Source: Polyangia bacterium
GTDB lineage: Bacteria > Myxococcota_A > Polyangia > Fen-1088
Length of the DNA: 64,000 nucleotides
NCBI GenBank assembly: GCA_036268875.1
Contig: DATATI010000014.1
Location: forward strand, 166,371 to 230,370
Direction of reading: 5' to 3'
In this document: one piece after another, positions 18,135 to 26,951 of the stretch
How positions within the stretch are numbered: position 1 is the stretch's first letter
How the letters are laid out: every line of letters starts with the position of its first letter
Notes under the pieces: model-generated
Databases searched by the model: none
What the model was told of the DNA's origin: nothing
Seen by the model: only the letters and a program-made list of their open reading frames with translations
Program-made: the position numbers and the translations under genes

Positions 18135-19070
18135 ATGTATCGGGGCCTCACGGTGGCAGTCGCGATTCCCGCCTACCGGGCGGAGTCGACGATTGGGAAG
18201 GTCATCGCAACCCTCCCGTCCCTTGTTGACCACATCGTCGTCGTCGACGACGCCTCGCCGGACGGACTGGCGAAGCAACTGGAGGCCATTGACGATCCCC
18301 GCCTCACGGTGGTCCGCCACGGAAGGAATGGTGGCGTGGGCGCTGCGATGAAGACCGCCTTTGAGCGGTGTTTGGAGTTGAACGTCGACGTCGTCGTCAA
18401 GATGGATGCCGACGGTCAAATGGATCCAGCAGCACTGCCAGCGCTGCTGGACGCTCTGATCGATACCGGCTGTGACTACGCCAAGGGGAATCGGTTCCTT
18501 GATGGGGCGGCCCTCGCCGCCATGCCTCGTCTGCGATTCCTGGGCAACCTGGCGCTGACGTTCTTGACCAAAATGGCGTCAGGATATTGGCACATCTTCG
18601 ATCCGCAGAACGGCTATGTCGCCTGCCGGTCGACGATTCTCAGGCGGTTGAACCTGGCGGCGATCGCGAATGACTACTTCTTCGAAAACGACATGTTGAT
18701 TCATCTCAATATCCTGCAGGGTCGAGTGGTGGACGTGCCGATGCCCGCTCGCTACGGGGACGAACGGTCGTCGATGCGCATCGGCATCATCTTGCGGCGA
18801 TTTCCGGCGCGGCTGCTGGGCGGCTTTTGGAGACGCATCCTGCACCGCTATGTACTGCGGGATTTCTCGCCGGTGGCGTTGTTCCTGTTCATGGGAACGC
18901 CGCTGCTGCTGGGCGGGGCTCTCTTCGGAGCCTGGGCTTGGTACGAGTCCTGGAAGAGCGGCGTCGTATCCTCGACCGGCCGCGTGATGCTTTCGGCTCT
19001 GCCGATCGTCCTTGGATTTCAGCTGATCCTGCAAGCCATCTTGCTGGACATCAATTCAAGTCCTCGATGA
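18135..19070 (+). CDS. GT2 glycosyltransferase with C-terminal membrane helices (DPM1/GtrB-like)
   Basis: A 311-residue GT-A enzyme. It opens with VAIPAYRAESTIGKVI, then IVVVDDASPDG binding the nucleotide and the metal motif KMDADGQMDP (DxD type); YAKGNRF and DPQNGY follow. After residue 230 two hydrophobic segments (VALFLFMGTPLLLGGALFGAWAW and VMLSALPIVLGFQLILQAIL, each read in part) place it in the inner membrane, as in polyprenyl-phosphate glycosyltransferases. It overlaps the next glycosyltransferase by 4 bp (ATGA). It probably transfers a sugar from an NDP donor to a polyprenyl phosphate. Confidence 0.85.
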   Translation: MYRGLTVAVAIPAYRAESTIGKVIATLPSLVDHIVVVDDASPDGLAKQLEAIDDPRLTVVRHGRNGGVGAAMKTAFERCLELNVDVVVKMDADGQMDPAALPALLDALIDTGCDYAKGNRFLDGAALAAMPRLRFLGNLALTFLTKMASGYWHIFDPQNGYVACRSTILRRLNLAAIANDYFFENDMLIHLNILQGRVVDVPMPARYGDERSSMRIGIILRRFPARLLGGFWRRILHRYVLRDFSPVALFLFMGTPLLLGGALFGAWAWYESWKSGVVSSTGRVMLSALPIVLGFQLILQAILLDINSSPR

Positions 19071-20131
19071 TCGCACCGGCGCCAAGGTCGGCCCCTGTCC
19101 GATGTGCGATCGTCATCGTCAACTACAACGGCGAAGCTTTCGTAGCCCAAGCCGTTCAGTCGGCGCTGTCTCAGACCGTCCGGCGGGCCGCGCTCGAGGC
19201 TTTCCCCGTGGTGGTGGTCGACAACGCGTCGACCGACAGATCTCTCGCCGTCCTGCGAACGTTTGGTGAGGAGATCGTGTTGATCAGCTCGCTTGAGAAC
19301 ACCGGCTTCTCGGGCGGCAACAACCTGGCCTTCGCCCGGATCCCCGGCGCCGAAAGCTACGCGCTCCTCAACCCGGACGCCGCGGCCGATCCCGATTGGC
19401 TGGAAGAGCTGCTTGCCTGCGCTGGGCGCCACCCGAATTGGGGTTTTGTCGGCGCCAACATCAGAGACTCCAACAGGCCCGGAGTTCTGGACAACGTCGG
19501 GCTCTGCATGGCGCTCGACGGTACGGTTCGAGGGCGCGGCCGTGGCGAACCGGATGACGGCCGCTATCGAGAGGAACGTCCCATCCTGCTGGCCAGCGGC
19601 TGCGCGATGCTGCTGAGCGGAGCCGCGTTGAGCGCCGCGGGCGGCTTTGACGAGAGCTTCTTCTGCTACTGCGATGACGTGGAGCTTTGTCTTCGCCTGA
19701 ACTTGCTCGGCTACTCGGGCTGGTTCGCCCCCGCCGCCCGATCGAGTCACCGCTTTTCGGCCAGCGTGGGCCACACCTTCTCGGCGTTCAAGGCGTACCA
19801 CGTCGAGCGCAACCGCTATTGGGTCGTTGCCAAGTGCTTTCCTTGGCCGGCCATCCCCGTTGCCTTGGCCGCAAGCGCGGTTCGGTACTTGTGGTCGGCC
19901 CTCGCCGTAAGCGGCAACCATGGCCCAGGGGCTCGGGCCGTCGCCAGCACCGGTCTCTACCCGGTGGTGAGCGCCGTCGCCCGCGCACACCGCGACGCGA
20001 TTCTGGGGTTGCCGGAGGTCTTGCGGCACCGCCGAGTGGAGCGCTCGCGCCGCTCGCTCGGCATGGCCGAGTTCCTCGCGCGCTGGCGCCGCGACTACCT
20101 GCCTATGCGCACCGCGGTTCATCTCGAGTAA
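19067..20131 (+). CDS. GT2 glycosyltransferase, rhamnosyltransferase-like
   Basis: A 354-residue protein starting at the ATG in the ATGA overlap with the preceding gene. Features are AIVIVNYNGEAFVAQAVQSA, VVVVDNASTDRSL, SLENTGFSGGNNLA, the metal-binding LLNPDAAADPDWLE, then GGFDESFFCYCDDVELCLRL, the acceptor-site motif (ED/DD) of WbbL-type rhamnosyltransferases. It has only one weak hydrophobic stretch near the C-terminus. It is part of a three-gene unit with the upstream GT2 and the acyltransferase, consistent with building and decorating a surface glycan. The sugar specificity is not readable. Confidence 0.85.
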   Translation: MIAPAPRSAPVRCAIVIVNYNGEAFVAQAVQSALSQTVRRAALEAFPVVVVDNASTDRSLAVLRTFGEEIVLISSLENTGFSGGNNLAFARIPGAESYALLNPDAAADPDWLEELLACAGRHPNWGFVGANIRDSNRPGVLDNVGLCMALDGTVRGRGRGEPDDGRYREERPILLASGCAMLLSGAALSAAGGFDESFFCYCDDVELCLRLNLLGYSGWFAPAARSSHRFSASVGHTFSAFKAYHVERNRYWVVAKCFPWPAIPVALAASAVRYLWSALAVSGNHGPGARAVASTGLYPVVSAVARAHRDAILGLPEVLRHRRVERSRRSLGMAEFLARWRRDYLPMRTAVHLE

Positions 20132-20149
20132 CATCGCCAACTCCGCCGG

Positions 20150-21289
20150 ATGGTCGAAACTCCAGAGAAGACTGTGGCCGTCGACGCTCAGCCTTCGCGC
20201 CACGGGCACCCGAGGGGCTCCTTGTGGTCCGCGCTCTTCCACCCCTCGTTATCGCTCGAGGCGGCGCTCGCGCGGCGGCATGACAACTTCCTGCTGCTGC
20301 GCTTCGTCGCGGCCAGCATGGTGCTCTTCGGTCACAGCTACATCCTCAGCGGCGGGCCGGGCGCGCGCGACTTCGTGGCGCGTGCAGCGCTGGGGCCGGG
20401 CGTGTACACGGGCTCCCTGGCCGTCGACGTCTTCTTCATCATCAGCGGTTTTCTGATCGCCGGCAGTTACGTCAACCACGGAAACCTCGAGACATTCCTT
20501 CGCGCTCGATTCTTTCGTCTGGTGCCCGCCTACGCCGTCTGTCTCGTGGCCAGCGCTTTCGTGCTCGGACCATTCGTCACCAAGCTCCCACTCGGCGAGT
20601 ACCTGCGGGCGCCCGCGACGTTCCACTACGTCACGAAGAACCTGCGCCTCGAGCCCGAGCTGCAATGGGGCCTTCCCGGGGTGTTCGAGAGCAACCCCTA
20701 TCGGAACGTGACCAACGGCTCAATCTGGAGCCTGCCGGGGGAGGTCTGCATGTACCTGTGGGTGGCGACCTTGGGCGTGGCGACGGTCTTGCGCCGACGT
20801 TCGCTCGCCAACGCCGTCCTCGTCGCTTGCCTCGTCGTCGGACTGCTCGTTCCTGAGGAGCTGCCCTTCGTCCCCGCGGCCGTCTTCGTGCGGCCGGCAG
20901 GGTTCTTCATGGCCGGGATGTTCTGCTACCTCAACCGCGCACAGAGCCCGATCCGGACGGACGTCCTGCTCGTCCTCGTCGCCGCGTGCATCTTCACCCA
21001 CCACGTCGCCGTCCTCGGGCCGGCCTTCGCGTACGTCTTCGCCACCGCGCTGGTATACGGGGTTCTGTGGTTCGCGTACCGTCCGCGCCTCGGCTTCTAC
21101 AATCGGTTTGGCGACTATTCGTATGGCGTCTACCTGTGGGGATTTCCCATGGAGCAGCTCGTCGTCCACGTCCATGGTCGGCCGACGTCGCCGCCCGTGT
21201 GCTTCTGGTCCGGGCTCCTTCTCACCGTGCTGTGCGCCGTCATCTCCTGGCACCTCGTCGAAAAGCCTGCCCTTCGTTGGAAGGGATGA
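20150..21289 (+). CDS. Acyltransferase 3 family membrane protein (OafA/ExoZ-like)
   Basis: A 379-residue polytopic protein. The diagnostic start of the fold is present: RHDNFLLLRFVAASMVLFGHSYIL, with the catalytic His in FGHS, followed by LAVDVFFIISGFLIAGSY and the arginine-rich FLRARFFRLVPAY. Late helices include YSYGVYLWGFPMEQLVV and SWHLVEKPALRW, also conserved. Such enzymes O-acetylate surface sugars in the periplasm. It follows the rhamnosyltransferase-like gene by 18 bp and converges on livF. The glycan it modifies is presumably the product of the two GT2 enzymes (inference). Confidence 0.9.
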   Translation: MVETPEKTVAVDAQPSRHGHPRGSLWSALFHPSLSLEAALARRHDNFLLLRFVAASMVLFGHSYILSGGPGARDFVARAALGPGVYTGSLAVDVFFIISGFLIAGSYVNHGNLETFLRARFFRLVPAYAVCLVASAFVLGPFVTKLPLGEYLRAPATFHYVTKNLRLEPELQWGLPGVFESNPYRNVTNGSIWSLPGEVCMYLWVATLGVATVLRRRSLANAVLVACLVVGLLVPEELPFVPAAVFVRPAGFFMAGMFCYLNRAQSPIRTDVLLVLVAACIFTHHVAVLGPAFAYVFATALVYGVLWFAYRPRLGFYNRFGDYSYGVYLWGFPMEQLVVHVHGRPTSPPVCFWSGLLLTVLCAVISWHLVEKPALRWKG

Positions 21290-21310
21290 CCGGTTGCCGG
21301 GCGCTCTCGG

Positions 21311-22015
21311 CTATTCGCCCAGGTACGCCGCCTGGATGCTGGGATTTTGCAGCAGCGCCTGCGCTTGGTCGTGCAGCGTGATGTGGCCGGTCTCCAGCAC
21401 ATATCCGCGGTGGGCCAGCTTCAAGGCCATGCGGGCGTTCTGTTCGACCAGCAAGATGGTCACCCCTTCCTGGTTCAACTGTTTGATCACCTCGAAGATG
21501 CGGGCGACGATCAGCGGTGCCAGGCCCAGCGACGGCTCGTCGAGCAGCAGCAGCTTGGGCCGGCCCATCAGCGCGCGAGCCACCGCCAGCATCTGCTGCT
21601 CCCCGCCCGACAGCGTCCCGCCGGCCTGTCCGCGCCGTTCGGCCAAGATCGGAAAAAGCTGGAACATCCGCTCGCGATCTTTGGCGATCTCAATCGTGTC
21701 GCGGCGGGTGAAGGCGCCCATCTCCAGATTCTCCTGCACGGTCAGGCGCGGGAAGATCTTGCGGCCCTCCGGCGATTGCACCAGGCCGCGCTTGACGATC
21801 TCGTGCGCCGGCAGGCCGCGCAGGCTCTTGCCCTGGAAGGTCACCTCGCCCTGCCGGGCGGCCACGAAGCCGCAGACGGTCATCAACGTCGAGGTCTTGC
21901 CGGCGCCGTTGGCCCCGATCAGGGTGACGATCTCGCCTTCGTCCACGCGCAGCGAGATGCCCTTCAGCACCTCGATGGCGCCATAGCCGGCGCGTAAATT
22001 GTCGATGACTAGCAA
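21311..22015 (-). CDS. livF: Branched-chain amino acid/amide ABC transporter ATPase LivF
   Basis: A 234-residue ATPase of normal length with Walker A GANGAGKTS, the LivF-type VQSPEGRKIFPRLTVQENLEMGA after the Q-loop, signature LSGGEQQMLAVARALM, Walker B LLLLDEPSLGLAP and switch LVEQNARMAL. The start is a TTG at 22015 giving MLVIDNLRAGYG, the usual family opening. It lies 10 bp after livG and is the last gene of the livKHMGF operon. It is unremarkable, which makes the odd structure of its LivG partner stand out. Confidence 0.92.
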   Translation of the reverse strand: MLVIDNLRAGYGAIEVLKGISLRVDEGEIVTLIGANGAGKTSTLMTVCGFVAARQGEVTFQGKSLRGLPAHEIVKRGLVQSPEGRKIFPRLTVQENLEMGAFTRRDTIEIAKDRERMFQLFPILAERRGQAGGTLSGGEQQMLAVARALMGRPKLLLLDEPSLGLAPLIVARIFEVIKQLNQEGVTILLVEQNARMALKLAHRGYVLETGHITLHDQAQALLQNPSIQAAYLGE

Positions 22016-22025
22016 GGCCCGCTCC

Positions 22026-23540
22026 TCATGGCGCGGGGTCTTCCTTGCCCAGGTACGCTTCGATCACGCGCGGGTCGGCGCGAATTTGTTCGGGCGTGCC
22101 CTCGGCGATCTTCTGGCCGTAGACCAGGACGGCGATCCGATCGCTGATGCCCATCACCACCCGCATGTGGTGCTCGATCAATAGGATGGTGACGCCGCGA
22201 TCGCGGATGGTGCGAATGAGCTTCATCAGCTCGACCGTCTCCGAGGGGTTCATGCCGGCGGCGGGTTCGTCCAGCAGCAGCAAGCGCGCGCGTGTGGCCA
22301 GCCCGCGGGCGATCTCCAGGCGACGTTGGTCACCGTAGGCCAGGTTCTTGGCGAAGGCGGCGTGTTTGTCTTCCAGGCCCACCAGGGCCAGCAGCGTGCG
22401 GGCCTCGGCGCGGGCGGCCGTCTCGCTGCCCAGCGCGCGGCGGCTCGGGGCGCCCAGCCGGGCGACGCGCACCAGGTAGGCGATCGATCCCAAGATGAAC
22501 AGATACAGCAGCGCCGCCCACAACGCCGCCCCGCCGATGGTCCAGCGAAACGTGGCCACAAAAAGGATCAGCAACAGCGCCAGGCCGAGCGGCGCGGCGT
22601 AATCATCCAGGCGCCGCCTCCAGCCGCCGGCGCCTTCGCCGATCAGGTGGCGCATCCCCACCAGGACGTTCTCCTCGACGGTCATGTCCTGGAACAGGCG
22701 AATGTTCTGAAAAGTACGGGCGATCCCGCGCGCCGCCACCGACGCCGGCGTCCGCCGCGTCTGCCGCCACACCGCGGCCGCGCCGCCCGCGCCCAAGAGC
22801 AGCCCGAAAACAAAAGCCAGCCCGCGTCGCCACCGCGCTGCCGCCGCGCTGTCGTCGGCTTCTTGCGCCGCCGCGATGTGCGTCTCGATCTGATCGCGGG
22901 TGGCGGCGCGGTCCAGCTCGACGCCATTGACGCGCAACACCTGGTCGTCGCCCTGCGCGCTGATGTCGGCGGAGCGCAGGTCCAGCTTGGCCAGCTGGCG
23001 CATGGCGCGCTGGCGGACGCGGGCCTCGGCTTCGCTGCGCGACGATCCATAGGGCGTGCGCCCGTCGAAGGTGGTGACGAAGAACCGCCCCGCGCGCTGT
23101 TCGATGCGCGGATGCGCGGCCAGGTAGTCGACGAAATCGCTGGCCGCTTGCCGCAGCTGAAATCCCTGCTGCGGCGATCGATAATTCTGCTTCACCACCG
23201 CCGCCCACATGACGTTCACGTCGGAGGCCAGGAAAAACAGCGCCACGCCCATCACCAGCCCGACCAGCGCCCAGCGCCCAAGGTGCCCGCGGCGCAGCGG
23301 TCGGCGCAGGTCGCGCCCGTCGAAGCTGACCGTTCCCGCCGTTGGTTGGTAGATGCCGGTGATGGCGTTGAACAGCGACGTCTTGCCGGCGCCGTTCGGC
23401 CCGATCACGGCGACGATCTCGCCCGGCTGCACCGAAAGACTGACGTCGTTGACGGCCACCAGGCCGCGGAACCGCAGCGTCAGCCGATCAACCTGCAGCA
23501 GCGGCGACGACGCGGGCGCGGCGGCGGACGGCGGCGACAC
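22026..23540 (-). CDS. livG: LivG ATPase with two membrane-spanning insertions
   Basis: The core motifs are LivG: Walker A GPNGAGKTS (47-55), RTFQNIRLFQDMTVEENVLVGM (275-296, read in parts), signature NLAYGDQRRLEIARGL (399-414), Walker B LLLLDEPAAGMNP (420-432) and the end PRVIEAYLG. The protein is 504 residues, about twice the usual 250-260. Insert 1 (about 83-265, before the Q-loop) has a helix at 90-107, about 130 charged residues and a second helix at 240-257. Insert 2 (about 302-375, before the helical subdomain signature) has helices at 316-331 and 337-357. The frame is open throughout with the same base use as its neighbours, so a frameshift artefact is unlikely. The start is GTG at 23540. 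Confidence 0.85.
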   Translation of the reverse strand: MSPPSAAAPASSPLLQVDRLTLRFRGLVAVNDVSLSVQPGEIVAVIGPNGAGKTSLFNAITGIYQPTAGTVSFDGRDLRRPLRRGHLGRWALVGLVMGVALFFLASDVNVMWAAVVKQNYRSPQQGFQLRQAASDFVDYLAAHPRIEQRAGRFFVTTFDGRTPYGSSRSEAEARVRQRAMRQLAKLDLRSADISAQGDDQVLRVNGVELDRAATRDQIETHIAAAQEADDSAAAARWRRGLAFVFGLLLGAGGAAAVWRQTRRTPASVAARGIARTFQNIRLFQDMTVEENVLVGMRHLIGEGAGGWRRRLDDYAAPLGLALLLILFVATFRWTIGGAALWAALLYLFILGSIAYLVRVARLGAPSRRALGSETAARAEARTLLALVGLEDKHAAFAKNLAYGDQRRLEIARGLATRARLLLLDEPAAGMNPSETVELMKLIRTIRDRGVTILLIEHHMRVVMGISDRIAVLVYGQKIAEGTPEQIRADPRVIEAYLGKEDPAP

Positions 23541-23543
23541 GGC

Positions 23544-24647
23544 CTAGCCCTCCTCGTGGTGCAGCTCGCGCTGCACGCGCTTCGACGGCCACAGGCCCTC
23601 GGGGCGAAAGCGCATCATCAAGACCAGCGCCGTTCCGAAGATAAGCCACCGCCAGTTGGAAAACTGCAGCAGCACGTTGGTCGATTCGTTGCCGACGGCG
23701 CGCTGGATCAGCTTCGTGATCAGCGGCGAGATGATGTTGTCGAACGACAGCAGCACGAAGGCCCCCAGCAAGACGCCGCGCAGGCTGCCCAGGCCGCCGA
23801 TGATGATGCAGCAGAGCACCATGATCGAATACGTGAAGTCGTAGGTGTTCGGTTCGGCGGTGGTCGACAGTTTCGTCGCGTACAGCGCGCCGGCCAGGCC
23901 CGCCACCGCCGCGCCGACGGAGAACGCGATCATCTTGATGCGCGCCGGGTTGATGCCCATGCAGGCGGCCACCAGCTCGTCTTCACGCAGGGCCGCGAAT
24001 GATCGGCCCAGCGCCGACCGTTCCAGATTGCGAAACAGCACCACCAGCGCCACCAGCACCAGCAGCGCCAGGTAATACATGGTGAAGAACCCCACCCGGC
24101 GGCCGTCGCCGACGCCGATTGCCGACACCAGCCAGTCCGGCAGCCACGGTGTCGGGAGGGGGTTCAGCCCGCGCGGACCGTCGGTGATGTTCTCCAGATT
24201 CAAGATCACCACCCGCACCACCTCGCCGAAGCCCAGCGTGACGATGGCCAGGTAATCGCCGCGCAGCCGAATGGTCGGCGCGCCCAGGGCCAGCCCGGCG
24301 AGGCCAGCGGTCACCGGGGCCAGCGCCACCGCGCCCCAGAATCCCAGCTGAAAGGGAAATTTCTCGACCGTGAAGACGCCGGTGGTGTACGCGCCGATGG
24401 CGAAGAAGGCGGCGATCCCCAGCTGCAGCAGCCCCGCGTACCCGACCTGAAGATTCAGCGCCAAGGCCAGAATGGCGAAGATCATCACGTTCAGCAGATT
24501 GCCGCCGATCTGCAGATCGATCCCGAACACGCCGCGCGCCAGCCAATCCAGCACCGGCAGCAGCGGATACAAGAACAGCGCGATGGCCACCAGCAGCTCG
24601 GGCCGGCGCAACGCGCGCAGCGCGCGCAAACCCGACCGCCCCGTCAC
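23544..24647 (-). CDS. livM: Branched-chain amino acid/amide ABC transporter permease LivM
   Basis: A 367-residue permease with eight or more hydrophobic segments. Family motifs are LALNLQVGYAGLLQLGIAAFFAIGAYT (in parts), RLRGDYLAIVTLGFGEVVR, NITDGPRGLNPLP, the EAA-like ALREDELVAACMGINPARIKMIAFSVGA and IMVLCCIIIGGLGSLRGVLLGA. It starts at GTG 24647, one base from the livH stop, and livG follows after 3 bp, so the block is tightly coupled. It forms the inner-membrane channel with LivH. Confidence 0.92.
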   Translation of the reverse strand: MTGRSGLRALRALRRPELLVAIALFLYPLLPVLDWLARGVFGIDLQIGGNLLNVMIFAILALALNLQVGYAGLLQLGIAAFFAIGAYTTGVFTVEKFPFQLGFWGAVALAPVTAGLAGLALGAPTIRLRGDYLAIVTLGFGEVVRVVILNLENITDGPRGLNPLPTPWLPDWLVSAIGVGDGRRVGFFTMYYLALLVLVALVVLFRNLERSALGRSFAALREDELVAACMGINPARIKMIAFSVGAAVAGLAGALYATKLSTTAEPNTYDFTYSIMVLCCIIIGGLGSLRGVLLGAFVLLSFDNIISPLITKLIQRAVGNESTNVLLQFSNWRWLIFGTALVLMMRFRPEGLWPSKRVQRELHHEEG

Positions 24648-25598
24648 CTAGACCTTCTCCCGCACGTTGGTGCCGAGCAGTCCTTGCGGCCGGAAAACCA
24701 AGATCAAGATCAGCATCCCGAACAGCACCGCCGGCTGCCACTGCGCGCCGATGAACTGATCGGACGACGCCCGCACGAACCCGATCACCAGTCCGCCCAG
24801 CACCGCGCCCGGGATGTTGCCGATGCCGCCCAGAACGGCGGCGGTGAAGGCGTAAAGACCGTTTTGATAACCGATCTGAAAGTTGATGGTGTTGATGTAA
24901 AGGCCGTAGATGACCGCGGCGAATCCGGCCAGGGCGCCGCCCACCATGAACGTGGCGCCGATGACCAGGTCGACGTCGATGCCCATCAGGCGCGCCGCCG
25001 TCGGGTTCTGCGCGGTGGCGCGCATGGCCTTGCCCAAGCGGGTGAAGCGCACGAACGAATACAGCGCCACCATCACCACCAGCGACGACACGACGACCAT
25101 GACGTCCTTGGGCGTGATGCGCAGGGCGGCCGTCGGGCCCAACAGGTTTTCGCTGGAGATCAAACTGGGAAACGACTTGGGCGCCGCCGCCGAGCTGCCG
25201 CTGTTGAAGACGTCCATCGGCAGGCCGCCCCAGAACAGCCCCAGGTTTTGAAAGATGAACGACACGCCGATGGCCGACACCAGCGGCGCCAGCTTGGGGG
25301 CGTTGCGCAGCGGCCGGTAAACCAGGCGATCGACGGTCCAGTTCAGCGCGGCGGCGAACAGCGCGCACAGGATGACGATGGCCAGAAGACCAAAGCCCAG
25401 CGCCACCGGCCCGGCGTTTTCCAGGTGAAACGCCCCGATCAAGGTCAGGGCCAGGAACGACGCCAGCATGAACAGATCGCCGTGGGCGAAATTGATCAGC
25501 TCCAGGATGCCGTAGACCATGGTGTAGCCGAGCGCGATCAGCGCGAAGACCATCCCGTTGGTCAATCCGATCAGCAGCTGCTGGAGAAGCGTCACCAC
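24648..25598 (-). CDS. livH: Branched-chain amino acid/amide ABC transporter permease LivH
   Basis: A 316-residue permease. Diagnostic stretches are LIGLTNGMVFALIALGYTMVYG, LINFAHGDLFMLASF, RPLRNAPKLAPLVSAIGVS, TRLGKAMRATAQNPTAARLMGIDVD (the EAA loop) and GIGNIPGAVLGGLVIG. Translation probably begins at GTG 25598, 19 bp after the stop of the binding-protein gene. It pairs with LivM to form the channel of this HAAT-family transporter. Confidence 0.92.
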   Translation of the reverse strand: MVTLLQQLLIGLTNGMVFALIALGYTMVYGILELINFAHGDLFMLASFLALTLIGAFHLENAGPVALGFGLLAIVILCALFAAALNWTVDRLVYRPLRNAPKLAPLVSAIGVSFIFQNLGLFWGGLPMDVFNSGSSAAAPKSFPSLISSENLLGPTAALRITPKDVMVVVSSLVVMVALYSFVRFTRLGKAMRATAQNPTAARLMGIDVDLVIGATFMVGGALAGFAAVIYGLYINTINFQIGYQNGLYAFTAAVLGGIGNIPGAVLGGLVIGFVRASSDQFIGAQWQPAVLFGMLILILVFRPQGLLGTNVREKV

Positions 25599-25617
25599 AG
25601 GATCGGGCGCCTGCGGT

Positions 25618-26889
25618 TCACTTGGCGGCGGCGGCTTCGTTGCTCATCAGCGCGACGAACGCGAACTTGCCGTCCTTGACGGTGTTGACGCTCATGTTGG
25701 TCAGCGAGGTGTCGCCGTTGGCGTCGAACTTCCACGCCCCCAGCGGGCCGTCGGTCTGGCCGAGACCCACCATCGCTTCGCGAACCGCGTCGCGATCTTT
25801 CTTGCCCGCCTTGCGGAGCGCGTCCAGCGCCACCTTGCCGGCGACGTAACCGTAGACGGCATAGCCTTCCGGTTCGCTGTGGAACTTGGCGCGGTAGTTC
25901 TTCACGAACTCGGCGCCTTTGCCTTTCAGCTCGCTCGGGGGCAGGCCGCCGAAGGTGACGAAGACGCGATCGTTGACGTTCTCCGGGCCGGCCGCCTCGA
26001 TGAAGGCGTTTTCGAAGCAGCCGTCGGGGACCATCAGTTTTGCCTTCAGACCGACCGCCACCATGTCCTTGGCCACCTGGCCGGCGTTGGTCTGGGTGGT
26101 GGCGCCGTAATAAACCAAGTCGGGCTTCAACGCCTTTATCTTCGTCATGATCGAACGGTATTCCTGCGCCTTCGGATCAATCTTCTCGGCGCCGGACGAC
26201 AGCACTTTGAGGCCGATGTCCTCGGCGGTGTTGGCGAAGACGTTGGCGATCCCCTGGCCGTAAAGGCCGCCGTCGTAAAGGACGTAGACGCGCTTGAGGC
26301 CGCGTTGCTTGACGAACTGGGCGCCAATTTTCCCCTGGATGTCGTCGGCGGGCACCACGCGATAAAACGTGATCCGGCCGGTCGGGCGGTAGACGGCGGG
26401 CTCGTTCGGCTCGCCGGTGCCTGGCTTGGTCAGGCCGGGATAGGTCGCCGCGGGCGAGATGGTGGTGAGGCCGGCCCTGTTCAGCACCGGCATGGAGATC
26501 TTCGAGGCGCCCGAGTTGTACGTGCCGAGATAAAGCAGGATGTCCTTGTCATTGGCCGCGCGATCGGCGTTCGCCGCTTCCACTTCCGGATCCCAGTCGC
26601 CCTTCTTTGCCGAGGCGTCGTCCCAGTCCTCGTACTCGATCGTCATGTCGCCGACCTTGTAGCTGGCTTCGTCCAGCGCCAGCCGGATGCCGTTGACGAT
26701 GGTGGTGGTCTGGGCGTTGCCGCTGCCCGTGCGCGGCAGGCTGGAGACGATCTTCACCTTGGTGCCGCCGCCGGGCGCTGGCGCTTCCGGCGCGGGCGTG
26801 GCGCCGCCGCCTTTGTCCTTGCACCCGGCGCCCGCCAGGGCCGTCGAAACGGCGCCGGCGATCATCCACATCCGCGAAAAACGCGTCAT
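25618..26889 (-). CDS. Branched-chain amino acid/amide-type substrate-binding lipoprotein (LivK-like)
   Basis: A 423-residue Peripla_BP_6 protein. It has a lipoprotein signal peptide with lipobox LAGAGC, then a short Gly/Pro-rich linker (KDKGGGATPAPEAPAPGGG). The mature domain reads KVKIVSSLPRTGSGNAQ, VNGIRLALDE, DILLYLGTYNSGASKISMPVLN, ISPAATYPGL and YDGGLYGQGIANVFANTAEDIG in order. It is the first gene of livKHMGF and delivers ligand to LivHM. The ligand may be a branched-chain amino acid, urea or an amide; the sequence does not decide. Confidence 0.9.
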   Translation of the reverse strand: MTRFSRMWMIAGAVSTALAGAGCKDKGGGATPAPEAPAPGGGTKVKIVSSLPRTGSGNAQTTTIVNGIRLALDEASYKVGDMTIEYEDWDDASAKKGDWDPEVEAANADRAANDKDILLYLGTYNSGASKISMPVLNRAGLTTISPAATYPGLTKPGTGEPNEPAVYRPTGRITFYRVVPADDIQGKIGAQFVKQRGLKRVYVLYDGGLYGQGIANVFANTAEDIGLKVLSSGAEKIDPKAQEYRSIMTKIKALKPDLVYYGATTQTNAGQVAKDMVAVGLKAKLMVPDGCFENAFIEAAGPENVNDRVFVTFGGLPPSELKGKGAEFVKNYRAKFHSEPEGYAVYGYVAGKVALDALRKAGKKDRDAVREAMVGLGQTDGPLGAWKFDANGDTSLTNMSVNTVKDGKFAFVALMSNEAAAAK

Positions 26890-26951
26890 TTACCGCGTCG
26901 AATCTAGTGCCAGCGGCTAGTGAGGTCAATCTTCGGCTGTGGCGCGCGCGC

